Source: Candidatus Acetothermia bacterium (lineage in GTDB: Bacteria; Bipolaricaulota; Bipolaricaulia; RBG-16-55-9). Taken from it: DNA of 47,497 bases. The notes under the pieces are model-generated. The model had not been told where the DNA came from. It did no database searches and worked only from the letters and a program-made list of their open reading frames with translations. The stretch spans positions 132,307-179,803 of the forward strand of contig JACQCZ010000007.1 of assembly GCA_016201405.1 (NCBI GenBank), in the 5' to 3' direction. The translations under genes and the position numbers were made by a program. Shown in pieces: positions 14,224 through 24,243 of this stretch. Each line of letters starts with the position of its first letter. Within the stretch, counting starts at the first letter, position 1.

Positions 14224-16680
14224 TCACGGTGCAGGGGATTCTACGCTGACCTTGTCCGCCCGCGCCTCTTTTGTGAAGCGCAAGACGCCTTCTTCTGCGG
14301 TGATGTGGATATGATCTCCCTTGGTGAAGTCGCCTTCGAGAATCTTGTCTGAGATGGGGTTCTCGACCAGCTTCTCCAACGTTCTTCGAAGTGGGCGGGC
14401 GCCATACTTCAAGTCGAAGCCTTGCACCATAATGATCTTCTTGGCTTCGGACGTGATGTCGATCACGATCTCGCGCTCAGCGAGCCTCTTCTCCAGCTCC
14501 TTGATCATCAGCTCCGAGATGGCATCCACATCGTTTTCGGTAAGTGGATGAAAGACAATGATGTCATCGAGCCGGTTGAGAAACTCAGGCCGGAAGACCT
14601 CTTTGACTTCGGTCATGACGCGCGTCTGGATCTCTTGATAGTTGAGCTTTCCGCTCTCCTTGCCGACGCCAAAGCCAAGGGTGCTCCGGTCGGTGATCAT
14701 CTTGCTCCCGATGTTTGAAGTCATGATCAAGACGGTGTTTCTGAAGTCCACTCGCCGTCCCTGAGCGTCGGTGAGTGCGCCATCATCCATGATCTGAAGC
14801 AGCAAGTTAAAGACATCGCGGTGGGCCTTCTCGATCTCGTCGAAGAGAATGACCGAGTAGGGCCGCCGCCGAACGGCTTTTGTCAATTCTCCCGCCTCTT
14901 CATACCCGACATAACCGGGCGGTGCTCCAATCAGGCGAGAGATGGAGAAGCGCTCCATGTACTCGCTCATGTCAATGCGGATCATCGCCTCATCGTCACC
15001 AAATAAGAACTCGGCCAGAATCTTTGCCAGATATGTCTTTCCAACTCCGGTGGGACCGAGGAACATAAAGCTGCCGATGGGGCGCTTGGGGTCTTTGACT
15101 CCGGCATAGGCGCGCCGGATAGCCCGTGAGATGGACTGCAACGCCTCTTCTTGATTGATATAGCGCTTGTGAAGCTCCTGCTCCATAAAGAGGACACGAT
15201 GAGACTCTTCCATCTTCATGTGCCCAACTGGAACACCCGTCCAGCTGGAGACCATTTCGGCAATGTGATCAGAGGTGACGGTGCCTTCATGCTCGCGGAA
15301 CTCCTGACGCAGCTCGGCCAGGCGGTCGCGAAGCGAATCTTGGCGGTCGCGAAGCTCGGCAGCCCGCTCGTAATCTTGCTCTTTGGCTGCGGCCTCTTCA
15401 TCTTCCATCAGCGCCCGCAAATCATCTTCCAGTGTGCGAATCTCAGGGGATGGCGCAGAGCCATCGAGCTTGATCTTGGCCGCTGTCTCATCCACCAGAT
15501 CAATGCTTTTGTCAGGCAGAAAGTGATCGGTGATATAGCGGTCGGAGAGCTTGGCCGATGCCCAAAGTGCCTCTTCCGAGATCTTTACCCGGTGGTGCGT
15601 CTCATAGCGGGGCTTTAGCCCTTTGAGAATCTGGACCGTCTCTTCAATCGAAGGCTCATTGACCACGATCTTCTTAAAGCGGCGCTCCAGCGCCGGATCT
15701 TTTTCGATGTACTTGCGATATTCATCGAGTGTGGCTGTCCCAATGCACTGAATCAGACCTGAGGCTAGTGGCGGCTTTAGAATAGACGACGCGTCAATAG
15801 CACCTTCTGCGCCGCCAGCGCCGACCACTGTGTGCAGCTCATCAATAAAGAGAATGATATTTCCGGATTCAACGACTTGATTGACTAGGTTCTTTAAGCG
15901 CTGCTCAAACTCGCCGCGGTATTTGGTTCCGGCGACCATGCTGGCCATATCAAGCTCAATAATCTCTTTATTGAGCAGCGGTGCCGGAACATCTCCGGTA
16001 GCGATCCGTTGAGCCAGGCCCTCTACCACAGCCGTCTTGCCGACGCCCGGCTCACCCACGACGGCCGGATTGTTCTTCTTGCGACGGCTCAAGGTCTGGA
16101 TGATCTGCTGAATCTCGCGCTCGCGGCCAATGACCGGATCAAGCCGCCCCTCCTTGGCCTCTTCGACCAGATTTCTTCCAAACTCCAAAGACTTCCAGCG
16201 CTTCTCATCTCGTCTCGCTCTGCTGCTCATCAGACCTTTCTCCATGGCGGGGGCAAAGTGCCGCCGCACGTCATCGGCGTCAATCTTGAAGCGGCGAAGG
16301 ATTTGGGTGGCGACGCTCTCTTCCTCCTCCAGTAAGGCAATGAGGAGGTGCTGTGAATAGATCATTTGAGAGCCATACCGCTGCGCTTCGTCATAGGCTT
16401 TATAAATAATCCGCTTGAGCTGGGGCGTAGATTTCAAAGGCGGGGTTGTATAGCGAGAATCCCCTTGTCCGATCTCGCTCTCCACCTGCTCTGAGACTTT
16501 CTGATGCGTGATTCCGTTCTGCTCCAAAAACTTAAAGACGGCTGTCCCCTTGAGCCGTGTAAAGGCGAGGAGCAGATGCTCTGTTCCCACATAATCGTGG
16601 TTCCATCCCTCTGCCTCTTGCGTGGCATAGCCCATCACTTTTTGAGCTTCAGGGGAGAATCTGTCGTACATCTCATTCAT
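14224..16680 (-). CDS. clpC: ClpC-type AAA+ unfoldase of the Clp protease
   Basis: The 818-residue protein has the ClpC architecture. An N-domain with two repeats spans about 1-140, AAA-1 carries Walker A GEPGVGKT, a UVR-containing middle domain follows ([14 protein letters not shown]), and AAA-2 carries GPTGVGKT and LFDEIEKAH. It unfolds proteins for ClpP, which is not in this window. I placed the start at the ATG at 16680 ([12 protein letters not shown]); the ATG at 16671 is equally plausible and the open frame reaches a GTG at 16704. A strong promoter lies 50-78 bases upstream. No ctsR, mcsA or mcsB precede it. Confidence 0.93.
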   Translation of the reverse strand: MNEMYDRFSPEAQKVMGYATQEAEGWNHDYVGTEHLLLAFTRLKGTAVFKFLEQNGITHQKVSEQVESEIGQGDSRYTTPPLKSTPQLKRIIYKAYDEAQRYGSQMIYSQHLLIALLEEEESVATQILRRFKIDADDVRRHFAPAMEKGLMSSRARRDEKRWKSLEFGRNLVEEAKEGRLDPVIGREREIQQIIQTLSRRKKNNPAVVGEPGVGKTAVVEGLAQRIATGDVPAPLLNKEIIELDMASMVAGTKYRGEFEQRLKNLVNQVVESGNIILFIDELHTVVGAGGAEGAIDASSILKPPLASGLIQCIGTATLDEYRKYIEKDPALERRFKKIVVNEPSIEETVQILKGLKPRYETHHRVKISEEALWASAKLSDRYITDHFLPDKSIDLVDETAAKIKLDGSAPSPEIRTLEDDLRALMEDEEAAAKEQDYERAAELRDRQDSLRDRLAELRQEFREHEGTVTSDHIAEMVSSWTGVPVGHMKMEESHRVLFMEQELHKRYINQEEALQSISRAIRRAYAGVKDPKRPIGSFMFLGPTGVGKTYLAKILAEFLFGDDEAMIRIDMSEYMERFSISRLIGAPPGYVGYEEAGELTKAVRRRPYSVILFDEIEKAHRDVFNLLLQIMDDGALTDAQGRRVDFRNTVLIMTSNIGSKMITDRSTLGFGVGKESGKLNYQEIQTRVMTEVKEVFRPEFLNRLDDIIVFHPLTENDVDAISELMIKELEKRLAEREIVIDITSEAKKIIMVQGFDLKYGARPLRRTLEKLVENPISDKILEGDFTKGDHIHITAEEGVLRFTKEARADKVSVESPAP

Positions 16681-16729
16681 GGCTGGACCACACTCCGAGG
16701 GCACCTTGAGCGCCAGAATATGCGCTTGC

Positions 16730-16758
16730 AGTATAAATTAGCATTCAAATGGAGTCAA
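16730..16758 (-). promoter_or_regulatory. Promoter of the clpC-radA-disA-punA operon
   Basis: On the minus strand TTGACT (16758-16753) and TATACT (16735-16730) are spaced by exactly 17 bases. The predicted 5' leader is about 40 bases. Confidence 0.75.
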
Positions 16759-16767
16759 GGAATCTCT

Positions 16768-16791
16768 GTCACCAAGATCACTCTTGGTGAC
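16768..16791. promoter_or_regulatory. Perfect inverted repeat upstream of the clpC promoter
   Basis: GTCACCAAGA (16768-16777) and TCTTGGTGAC (16782-16791) are perfect 10-base arms around TCAC. The repeat lies 9 bases upstream of the clpC -35. It resembles neither CIRCE nor the CtsR or HAIR heat-shock operators. It could be an operator for clpC, or a hairpin ending transcripts from the DHFR-like gene, although no T-run follows. Confidence 0.55.
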
Positions 16792-16884
16792 CTGCAAGTG
16801 GAAGCATGCAATTTTTTGCTGGCGATGGTGATGAACGTCACAACCAGGTGATTGTCAATGCTTGAACCCATACTGGCCTGATTT

Positions 16885-17641
<757 letters not shown>

Positions 17642-17670
17642 TTGTGTCACTGCCCGCCTCTCTTTACAAT
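17642..17670 (+). promoter_or_regulatory. Candidate promoter of the leucine genes
   Basis: TTGTGT (17642-17647) and TACAAT (17665-17670) are spaced by 17 bases. A second option is TTTACA (17663-17668) with TATATT (17684-17689), but its spacer is only 15 bases. It begins at the right repeat of the cassette, so the insertion may have altered leucine-gene control. Confidence 0.4.
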
Positions 17671-17714
17671 AAGCTATTTGCTCTATATTTTTTTGAAAAC
17701 AGGTGAAGATCATT

Positions 17715-19463
17715 ATGGCCAAGAAGATTCGCGGAAAAGTATTTATTGTTGGCAATGACGTAAACACCGATGAGATCATCCCGGCGCGCCACTGCACGAC
17801 GACTGACTTAGATACCTTGGGGCCGCACGCTCTTGAAGATCTGCACGAATCCAAGAATCCCGCCAAAATTCCCTTCAAGGCGGGCGAATACACGATCATG
17901 ATCGCGGGAGACAATTTTGGCTGCGGGAGCTCGCGGGAGGTTGCGCCATTGGCGCTTCGCAAAGCCGGAATTGAGGCGGTAATTGCCCCGTCGTTTGCCA
18001 GAATCTTTTATAGAAATTCGATCAACATGGGGCTTCCCAACTCAAAAAATCTGGATATTCTGCCTTCAAAAGTGAAGACGGGTGATGTGATTGAAGTGGA
18101 GCTCAATGATGATTTTTATCAGGGGATGGCTTCCGTTCACCGCCAGATCACCGAGATGGGGGGCCTCACGGCGTTTAATCAGAGTGGCACAAATGTGGCT
18201 CAGCCCAGCGCACCCCAGCGCCCAATGACGCTCTCGGAGAAGATCTTGGCCAAGGCAGCGGGCATTGACTATGTCAAGCCTGGCATGACCGTTTATGCCG
18301 AAGTTGACCGGGTCATAACCCACGAGCTGACATTGCCCGTCGCCGCAGATCAGCTCTATCGTGCCTATGGAAAGAACTTCCGGGTTCGCGATCCTGAAAA
18401 GATCTTGTTTGTTGCCGACCACACGATTCAGATTCCCTTGATTCGAGATGACTGGCACTCGCAGCAGATGGTCCAAAAGGCCTCTGTTTTTGTGAAAGAG
18501 CAGCAGCTTCCCAACGCCTTCCTGCCGCCTGCCCCCTTTGTGAGCCACGGAATCTGTCATGTCCTCTTTCCAGAAAAGGGACTCATAAGACCGGATACGC
18601 TCGTGGTCGGCACAGACTCGCACACCTGTACCCATGGCGCATTTGGCTGCTATGCCTTTGGAATCGGCAACACCGATCTGACTGAGATTATGGCCTCAGG
18701 AAGATTGCTAGTAGACGTGCCTGAGACGATGCTCGTTGAGATCAATGGCAAGCTGCCCAAGGGCGTCTACGCCAAAGATGTGATTCTTTATATTCTGAGC
18801 GAAGTAACGATGAATGGCTTCACCAACTGTGTCGTTGAGTTTACGGGCCCAGCCCTTGAGCACTTTACGGCAGATGACCGCTCCACAATCGCGAATATGA
18901 CTGTGGAAGGCGGAGCCAACTGCGGCATCTTTCCCGTCGGGATGCTGCGCTCAGATTCGGACGCCATTTATAAAGACAGAATGTCCTTTGATATTTCAAA
19001 CTTGGTCCCTTATGTTGCTAAGCCCTTCAAGCCGGACAACGGCGTGCCGATCACTGAATTCAAGCGAAGTGTCCGGATTGACGTGAGCTGGGTGGGTAGC
19101 TGCACGGGTGGAAAGATTGAAGATGTCGCGGCGGCAGCCAAGGTCTTCAAAGGCCATTTCGTCAAAAAGGGAAATAAGTTTATCGTCTCTCCATCGACTC
19201 TTGGAGTTTGGGAAGAGGCGGGTCGTCAAGGCTATTTTCGCTGGCTGCTCGAGGGCGGGGCAGAATTGATTCCGCCATCTTGCGGTGCCTGCATTGCGAT
19301 GGGCCCCGGGACATTGCGCGAAGGGCAAGTGGGAGTCTTCTCCTCCAACCGCAACTTCAAGGGACGCTCAGGTCTTGGGGCTGTCTATCTTGCGTCTCCG
19401 GCCACAGTTGCGGCATCGGCGATCAACGGCAAGCTGACCGATCCGCGCGAGTTTCTCAACTAG
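17715..19463 (+). CDS. Fused 3-isopropylmalate dehydratase, small (LeuD) then large (LeuC) domain
   Basis: This single 582-residue protein joins both subunits of isopropylmalate isomerase. Residues 1-150 are LeuD-like, with GNDVNTDEIIPARH (13-26) and NFGCGSSREVAP (67-78). A linker of about 20 residues leads to a LeuC-like part from about 171. The Fe-S ligands are Cys463 (VGSCTGG), Cys523 and Cys526 (SCGACIAM); the 60 and 3 spacing equals E. coli LeuC C347, C407 and C410. It isomerises 2- to 3-isopropylmalate; homoaconitase or aconitase activity is possible. The order is opposite to the fungal fusion. The ATG at 17715 has AGGTGA upstream. The next gene is leuB-like. Confidence 0.88.
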   Translation: MAKKIRGKVFIVGNDVNTDEIIPARHCTTTDLDTLGPHALEDLHESKNPAKIPFKAGEYTIMIAGDNFGCGSSREVAPLALRKAGIEAVIAPSFARIFYRNSINMGLPNSKNLDILPSKVKTGDVIEVELNDDFYQGMASVHRQITEMGGLTAFNQSGTNVAQPSAPQRPMTLSEKILAKAAGIDYVKPGMTVYAEVDRVITHELTLPVAADQLYRAYGKNFRVRDPEKILFVADHTIQIPLIRDDWHSQQMVQKASVFVKEQQLPNAFLPPAPFVSHGICHVLFPEKGLIRPDTLVVGTDSHTCTHGAFGCYAFGIGNTDLTEIMASGRLLVDVPETMLVEINGKLPKGVYAKDVILYILSEVTMNGFTNCVVEFTGPALEHFTADDRSTIANMTVEGGANCGIFPVGMLRSDSDAIYKDRMSFDISNLVPYVAKPFKPDNGVPITEFKRSVRIDVSWVGSCTGGKIEDVAAAAKVFKGHFVKKGNKFIVSPSTLGVWEEAGRQGYFRWLLEGGAELIPPSCGACIAMGPGTLREGQVGVFSSNRNFKGRSGLGAVYLASPATVAASAINGKLTDPREFLN

Positions 19464-19480
19464 CACTGCCAACTCAAACT

Positions 19481-20551
19481 ATGCCGAACCATTTAAAGCG
19501 CGTGCTGGTCTTTTCAGGAGATGACGCCTCACCCGAGGCCGTCCTTCCATCTCTTGAAATTCTGAAAGCACTCAAGCTTCCCATTGAATTTGTCGAGCCA
19601 GAACTTGATGAAAAGCTATTACTCGCAGGTAAAGTCCCGCCATTATTAAAGAATCAAATTGACGGAGCGGATGCTGTGCTCTTTGGGGCAGCTAGCCGAA
19701 AAGCTCTGCCCATTCTTCTCTATTTGCGGTGGGGGCTCAAAAATTATGCCAATCTACGGCCCGTCCGCCACATTCCAGGTGCGCAGAGCCCGCTCAAAAA
19801 TCCAGAGCGCATCGATTATGTGATGGTGCGTGAGAATCTGGAAGGGCTCTATCCGGGGCGTGAAGGCAATTTGGCAGAGCTAGTCGAAATGCTCCCCAAC
19901 GTGCAAGACGCCACAGGGCAGCGAGTTGGTGATTTATCAACACATGGCAAGTTTGCTCTTCGGGTCATTACCGAAGAAGGGACAAGACGCATCGCGGAGT
20001 TTGGAGTCGAGATTGCTAAGAAGCGCAAAGAACAAGGCTATTCCGGCAAAGTTTCATGTTTTACAAAATTGAATATGCTCAAAGAATCGGATGGATTGTT
20101 TCAGGCCATTGTGCAAGAGGTCGTGCTGAAGGCGGGTCTGCCCTATGACCACTTTATTGTCGATGACGCCGCAAGGAGGCTGGTCCAATCTCCGGAGCAA
20201 TTTGATGTGATCGTCACCCCCAATTTGTATGGAGATGTTCTATCGGATGTCGGAGCCGCGACAATCGGTGGATTGGGGTTGGCACCGAGTGGCTGCTATG
20301 GTGGCTCTGTGCCCTACTTTGAGCCGGTTCATGGCACTGCGCCCGATCTCGCTGGCAAGAACGTGATCAATCCCACGGCAACTCTCTTATCCTCGGGGCT
20401 AATGCTTGAGTATCTGGGATTTGGAAAGGAGGCGCAGCGGCTGGAAGCCGCTATTTACAAGACCTATCACGAGGGCAAGGTATTACCCTTAGACCAAGGA
20501 GGCAGAGCCAAGACAACTGAGTTTTGTCAAGAGATACGAAAAATTTTATGA
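19481..20551 (+). CDS. leuB: Isopropylmalate/isocitrate dehydrogenase family enzyme
   Basis: The 356-residue protein is a beta-decarboxylating dehydrogenase. Motifs include ANLRPVRHIPG, MVRENLEGLYPG, KLNMLKESDG, the metal-binding VIVTPNLYGDVLSDVGA and FEPVHGTAPDLAGK. The usual N-terminal GDGIGPE loop is degenerate (SGDDASPEA, 12-20). The segment before the first substrate arginine has a Leu-Leu pair (ILLYLR), as in isopropylmalate enzymes, rather than the Ser/Asn of isocitrate dehydrogenase. With the fused LeuDC 17 bases upstream, oxidation of 3-isopropylmalate is the best guess. There is no Shine-Dalgarno before the ATG, so coupling to leuDC is likely. Confidence 0.85.
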   Translation: MPNHLKRVLVFSGDDASPEAVLPSLEILKALKLPIEFVEPELDEKLLLAGKVPPLLKNQIDGADAVLFGAASRKALPILLYLRWGLKNYANLRPVRHIPGAQSPLKNPERIDYVMVRENLEGLYPGREGNLAELVEMLPNVQDATGQRVGDLSTHGKFALRVITEEGTRRIAEFGVEIAKKRKEQGYSGKVSCFTKLNMLKESDGLFQAIVQEVVLKAGLPYDHFIVDDAARRLVQSPEQFDVIVTPNLYGDVLSDVGAATIGGLGLAPSGCYGGSVPYFEPVHGTAPDLAGKNVINPTATLLSSGLMLEYLGFGKEAQRLEAAIYKTYHEGKVLPLDQGGRAKTTEFCQEIRKIL

Positions 20552-20581
20552 AGCACTTTATTTTTTTGAAAGGGGCGTCTT

Positions 20582-21376
20582 ATGTCGAATCTTCCGACCA
20601 CAGCAGTCTTTGTGGATTTAGAAAATATTTTCATAGGATTTCGCAAACAGTATGGGCGCGAGCTGCAAGCGCGTGAGCTGGTCGAAAAGGCCCGCCAATT
20701 TGGGGGTGTCAAGTTTATCAACGTCTATGGCGATTTTAGCGAAGCGACCTATCCAGAGTGGTTTAAGATCGAGCTTGATAACGAAGGCATACACGCCATC
20801 AACGTCCCCAAAGACCGGGATCGGGACGGGCGACCCACCAAAAACAAGATTGATATGCGTGTGGTGGTAGACATCTTCCGCTCCCTCAGCTTTCGCCCCG
20901 AGATCGAGCGTTATGTCTTTATGACAGGTGATAAAATATTTTTGGATGTGCTCAACCTCTCGCGAAATGACTTTGGGAAGAGTGTCATTGTCTCGGGCAT
21001 CGAAGGCACAGTAGCGCAGGTGCTGCAAGAGGCTGGCCAGTTTGTGCCCTTTTTAGTTGAGACTGCTTATGACGACAGGATCAGCCGCTTCGTTGAAGTG
21101 ATGGATAACTTAGAGAGGGCTATTCTTGAAGGGCGCTACAACTATATTGGATGGAAGCTGGTCATTGACCAGCTTATGGAGGACTCCCAGTGCGGCTTCA
21201 AGGAGTGGAATGAGGCGCGCGACTTCTTTGAGCGGGTCAAGCGCGAAGGGAAGATTCTCTTCAAATTCTATCCGGGTGAGAGCCGCGAGATTGAAGCCTA
21301 CCGCCTCGATCGCAAGAATCCGCTGGTGCGAAAGATTCTTGGGCTGGATGAGCCGGCAGGCGTTACCAAGCGCTAG
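20582..21376 (+). CDS. NYN-domain (LabA/DUF88-like) protein
   Basis: The 264-residue protein has an N-terminal NYN nuclease-like domain of the PIN superfamily. Its acidic residues fall in VFVDLENIF (9-17), NKIDMRVVVDI (about 87-97) and MTGDKIF (about 115-121). The C-terminal half (about 175-255), which ends with GKILFKFYPGESREIEAYRL, resembles the winged-helix/OST-HTH-like region seen after NYN domains. RNA binding or cleavage is a reasonable expectation but unproven. The ATG has AAAGGGG about 8 bases upstream. It follows leuB by 30 bases and may share its transcript. Confidence 0.82.
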   Translation: MSNLPTTAVFVDLENIFIGFRKQYGRELQARELVEKARQFGGVKFINVYGDFSEATYPEWFKIELDNEGIHAINVPKDRDRDGRPTKNKIDMRVVVDIFRSLSFRPEIERYVFMTGDKIFLDVLNLSRNDFGKSVIVSGIEGTVAQVLQEAGQFVPFLVETAYDDRISRFVEVMDNLERAILEGRYNYIGWKLVIDQLMEDSQCGFKEWNEARDFFERVKREGKILFKFYPGESREIEAYRLDRKNPLVRKILGLDEPAGVTKR

Positions 21377-21434
21377 TTTTCGATTTTGAGTTATGATTCT
21401 GAAGGTTCATATCAGGTGTGATTGAGGAGAACCG

Positions 21435-22505
21435 ATGATCCAAATATTAAAAAATGATGGAACATTAAAGAACAAAATGAGTCCTGAGATGAGTCCAGCT
21501 GTGCTCCTGGATCTCTATCGCTGGATCTCATTCTTGCGCACACTCGACACACGGATGATGAATCTGCAGCGTCAGGGCCGAATTGGGTTTTATGGCGTCT
21601 GCACGGGAGAAGAGGCGGCTGTCGTTGGCAGTGGCTTTACCTTGAAGCCCGAAGACTGGATCTACCCGGCGCTGCGCCAGGGAGGGGTCGCGCTGATGCG
21701 CGGGATGCCACTCACGACCTATCTGGCCCAAGTCTATGGGAACTCACTCGATGTGCAAAAGGGGCGGCAGATGCCCTGTCATTATGGCTACAAGCCCGCC
21801 AATTTTGTGGCCTGGTCGAGCTGCATCGGGACGCAGCTTCCGCACGCTGTCGGAACGGCCTGGGCGGCAAAGATCAAGAAGGACCCCATTGTTGTGATGG
21901 CCTATTTGGGTGATGGGGCCACTTCGGAGGGAGACTTTCATGTAGCGATGAATTTTGCGGGCGTCAAAAAGGCGCCCGTCATCTTCTTCTGCCAGAACAA
22001 CCAGTGGGCGATCTCTGTGCCGCTGAGTGGCCAGACCGCCTCGGAAAATATTGCTGTGAAAGCGACTGCCTATGGCTTTGAGGGCGTCCAAGTAGACGGA
22101 AATGACATTTTGGCTGTCACTCAGGTGACGCAGATGGCCGTGGAGAAGGCGCGCAAAGGCGGCGGCCCAACGCTGATCGAAGCCGTGACATACAGAATGG
22201 GGAGCCACTCATCTTCTGATGACCCCACCCGATATCGGGACTCAAAAGAAGTGGAAGAGTGGCAGCGCCGCGACCCCATCAAGCGATTCCGCTCCTATCT
22301 AGATTCATTAGGGCTCTGGAATGAGCAAAAAGAAGCAACTCTCAAAGAGAAGTTTGACGAAGAGATTTCGCAAGCTATTAAGATTGTGGAAGCAGCTCCC
22401 CCGCCTTTGCGAGAGAGCTTATTTGAAGACGTCTATGCGGGTCTCTCCCCCCGTCTAGCGGAGCAGGCTGCGGATCTCAACAGAATTAGCGAGAGCTCTC
22501 ATTAG
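21435..22505 (+). CDS. 2-oxoacid (branched-chain or pyruvate) dehydrogenase E1 alpha subunit
   Basis: The 356-residue protein is a thiamine diphosphate-dependent E1 alpha. The ThDP motif runs from GDG (159-161) to NN (188-189): YLGDGATSEGDF and VIFFCQNNQW. The phosphorylation-loop segment YRMGSHSSSDDPTRYR near 250-266 is typical of branched-chain 2-oxoacid dehydrogenases and of Gram-positive-type PdhA. No E1 beta, E2 or E3 gene is adjacent, so the complex must be completed elsewhere. The ATG has a strong Shine-Dalgarno (GAGGAG). It converges with the Trm112-like gene, the ends overlapping by 20 bases. Confidence 0.9.
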   Translation: MIQILKNDGTLKNKMSPEMSPAVLLDLYRWISFLRTLDTRMMNLQRQGRIGFYGVCTGEEAAVVGSGFTLKPEDWIYPALRQGGVALMRGMPLTTYLAQVYGNSLDVQKGRQMPCHYGYKPANFVAWSSCIGTQLPHAVGTAWAAKIKKDPIVVMAYLGDGATSEGDFHVAMNFAGVKKAPVIFFCQNNQWAISVPLSGQTASENIAVKATAYGFEGVQVDGNDILAVTQVTQMAVEKARKGGGPTLIEAVTYRMGSHSSSDDPTRYRDSKEVEEWQRRDPIKRFRSYLDSLGLWNEQKEATLKEKFDEEISQAIKIVEAAPPPLRESLFEDVYAGLSPRLAEQAADLNRISESSH

Positions 22506-22704
22506 CTTCAAGATCAGGAAGCTGCTCTTGTGAGACCTCTTTGAACTGATCTCCCACTTCAATTAGCAAGACAGGAATATTATTCTTGATTGGATATTTA
22601 CGGGAGCAGTTGCTACAGATGAGCCAGGTGTTTTTATAAAGCTCAACGGAACTTTTGCATTGGGGACAGGCTAGAATTGCAAGCAGCTCTTTTTTGATGG
22701 GCAT
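22486..22704 (-). CDS. Trm112/YcaR-like zinc-ribbon protein
   Basis: The 72-residue protein resembles the Trm112/UPF0434 family. It begins KKELLAILACPQC and has four cysteines (13, 16, 30, 33) that can form a zinc ribbon, then KYPIKNNIPVLL. In eukaryotes and archaea Trm112 activates methyltransferases; the bacterial role is less clear. The ATG at 22704 was chosen because family members start a few residues before the ELL motif; a TTG at 22746 with GAAGG upstream would add 14 residues. It overlaps the E1 alpha gene tail to tail. Confidence 0.85.
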   Translation of the reverse strand: MPIKKELLAILACPQCKSSVELYKNTWLICSNCSRKYPIKNNIPVLLIEVGDQFKEVSQEQLPDLEANESSR

Positions 22705-22747
22705 AGATTGCGCACTGATTTTGGTATGAATCAGCCTTTGGCGCAAC

Positions 22748-22772
22748 CTTCATTCAAACGCGCTTAATGAAG
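22748..22772. promoter_or_regulatory. Inverted repeat between divergent genes
   Basis: CTTCATT (22748-22754) and AATGAAG (22766-22772) are perfect arms around an 11-base spacer. The site lies between the Trm112-like gene and the PKD lipoprotein gene. It may be an operator, but chance cannot be excluded. Confidence 0.3.
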
Positions 22773-22820
22773 AGTATGATCAATGCATGATTCTGGCAGG
22801 CTGATGATGGGAAGATTGAG

Positions 22821-22826
22821 TATACT
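22821..22826 (+). promoter_or_regulatory. -10 box for the PKD lipoprotein gene
   Basis: TATACT lies 28 bases before the ATG at 22855. No convincing -35 is present at the right distance. Confidence 0.35.
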
Positions 22827-22854
22827 ATTGCATTACTAGGTGTGGGGCTTTTTG

Positions 22855-24243
22855 ATGATAAAGCGATCAGGCTATTTGATTTTGTCATGCATATTGTTTG
22901 CAGGATTTCTGGCTGTAACAAGCTGCTCAAACTCCAGTTCAAACTCAACATCGAGTTCTACTCAAAGCAGTTCTTCATCGCTTGAAGTTCATATCGTGCC
23001 TCCTATACCACCGTTGGGAAGCCACGTTGACTTTAGCGCCACTGTGAGCAGTGCAAATGGCAAGATCAAAGAGGCGACCTGGGATTTTGGAGATGGCCAG
23101 ACGAGCCATGATTTAAAGACGAGTCATCAATATCAAAAGAGCGGAGATTACAATGTCAAAATATCGGTCACCGATGAAAAGGGAAAGAGTGCGCAAGACA
23201 GTATGACTGCCAAAGTTCAAGTGGGTCCCAGCGCTCAAGCCTCAGTTGGGCCTGCCGGAGCAGACAATATACGTATCCAATTCATCAGCGACGAAGCTCC
23301 GCTTCAAGTTACGTTCAACAGCGATTTTTCAAAGGCTGAGCCTGGTGGCGCAATCGTAAAATATCATTGGGACTTTGGAGATGGCCAGACGAGCGATGAG
23401 AAGAACCCATCGCATGCCTATAAGAATTTGGGCGAATATCAAGCCGTCCTCACACTCACTGATCAGAACGGAATGTTGAACCAGTCTCAAGTCACCGTTC
23501 GTGTGATTGCCTACGAAGCGGTCAAAGAGACGCTGGTACTTGATAAAGGAGCCGTCGAGTATGAGCTTTACAGCAAGAAGATCCGCAATCTGAGCGCGGG
23601 CCCTTCTATGTTTTATCAATACGTCGTTCATACGGACCGCAGGCTAACACCCGATGAGATTGGCAAAGTGATGGATGACATCATTGTAAAGGCCCAAAAG
23701 CGGCCCCGCGTCGATACCATCTCAGTCCAGGTGTTTGACCAGGTCATTGACGGCTTTATGGTGCCGCGAGAATACGCCCATTATTTAGGAATGGCGATCT
23801 GGGACCACATTGAAAACAAGAGCTCAATCACCCTCAATGATCACTATGTCGATGGAACGGCGACCCGCGTCACTGGATATACGGATCGCGAAAACCCGCT
23901 GCTGCCCGGAGATGAGGATTGTGGCGACCTTTGCAGCAAGCATACCATTGGGTTAGTCGATCTATTTCTCGAAGGAGAGAGCCTCTGCTTTGATCAGGTC
24001 GATACGACCTTCCGCGAGGTTGCTCGCTGGCGGCTAAGCGCAAATTATGATGGCTATTTAGTGACCATCTATGAGGGAGACAAGCCGGTCGCAATGGCGA
24101 TCGGAATGCGCGAAGGCGGGCCAAAGCTCGAAGAGCTTCCCCTTCGCTATTTCAATACTCCGCCTGGCTCATGGAACAATAAGAAAGACCCGCATCTCTG
24201 GATCCATTACAATTCTTTGCCCGCATGCCCAAAGAGGCCCTGA
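22855..24243 (+). CDS. Lipoprotein with two PKD domains and an unrecognised C-terminal domain
   Basis: The 462-residue protein starts with a lipoprotein signal whose lipobox ends AVTSC, giving the lipidated Cys24. A Ser/Asn/Thr-rich linker leads to two PKD domains at about 48-125 and 145-225. Each has the typical WDFGDGQTS motif (ATWDFGDGQ and YHWDFGDGQ). The remaining 230 residues contain several Cys in two short segments (EDCGDLCSKH and ESLCFDQ) and match nothing I know. It is probably surface-exposed and may bind carbohydrate or protein. The ATG at 22855 was chosen over a GTG at 22840. It converges with the HDAC-like gene, overlapping by 37 bases. Confidence 0.85.
   Translation: MIKRSGYLILSCILFAGFLAVTSCSNSSSNSTSSSTQSSSSSLEVHIVPPIPPLGSHVDFSATVSSANGKIKEATWDFGDGQTSHDLKTSHQYQKSGDYNVKISVTDEKGKSAQDSMTAKVQVGPSAQASVGPAGADNIRIQFISDEAPLQVTFNSDFSKAEPGGAIVKYHWDFGDGQTSDEKNPSHAYKNLGEYQAVLTLTDQNGMLNQSQVTVRVIAYEAVKETLVLDKGAVEYELYSKKIRNLSAGPSMFYQYVVHTDRRLTPDEIGKVMDDIIVKAQKRPRVDTISVQVFDQVIDGFMVPREYAHYLGMAIWDHIENKSSITLNDHYVDGTATRVTGYTDRENPLLPGDEDCGDLCSKHTIGLVDLFLEGESLCFDQVDTTFREVARWRLSANYDGYLVTIYEGDKPVAMAIGMREGGPKLEELPLRYFNTPPGSWNNKKDPHLWIHYNSLPACPKRP

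Noticed and set aside
16810..16830. Terminator at a T-run (GCAATTTTTTGC)
   Set aside because: The stem is only three or four bases with no GC-rich hairpin before the T-run.
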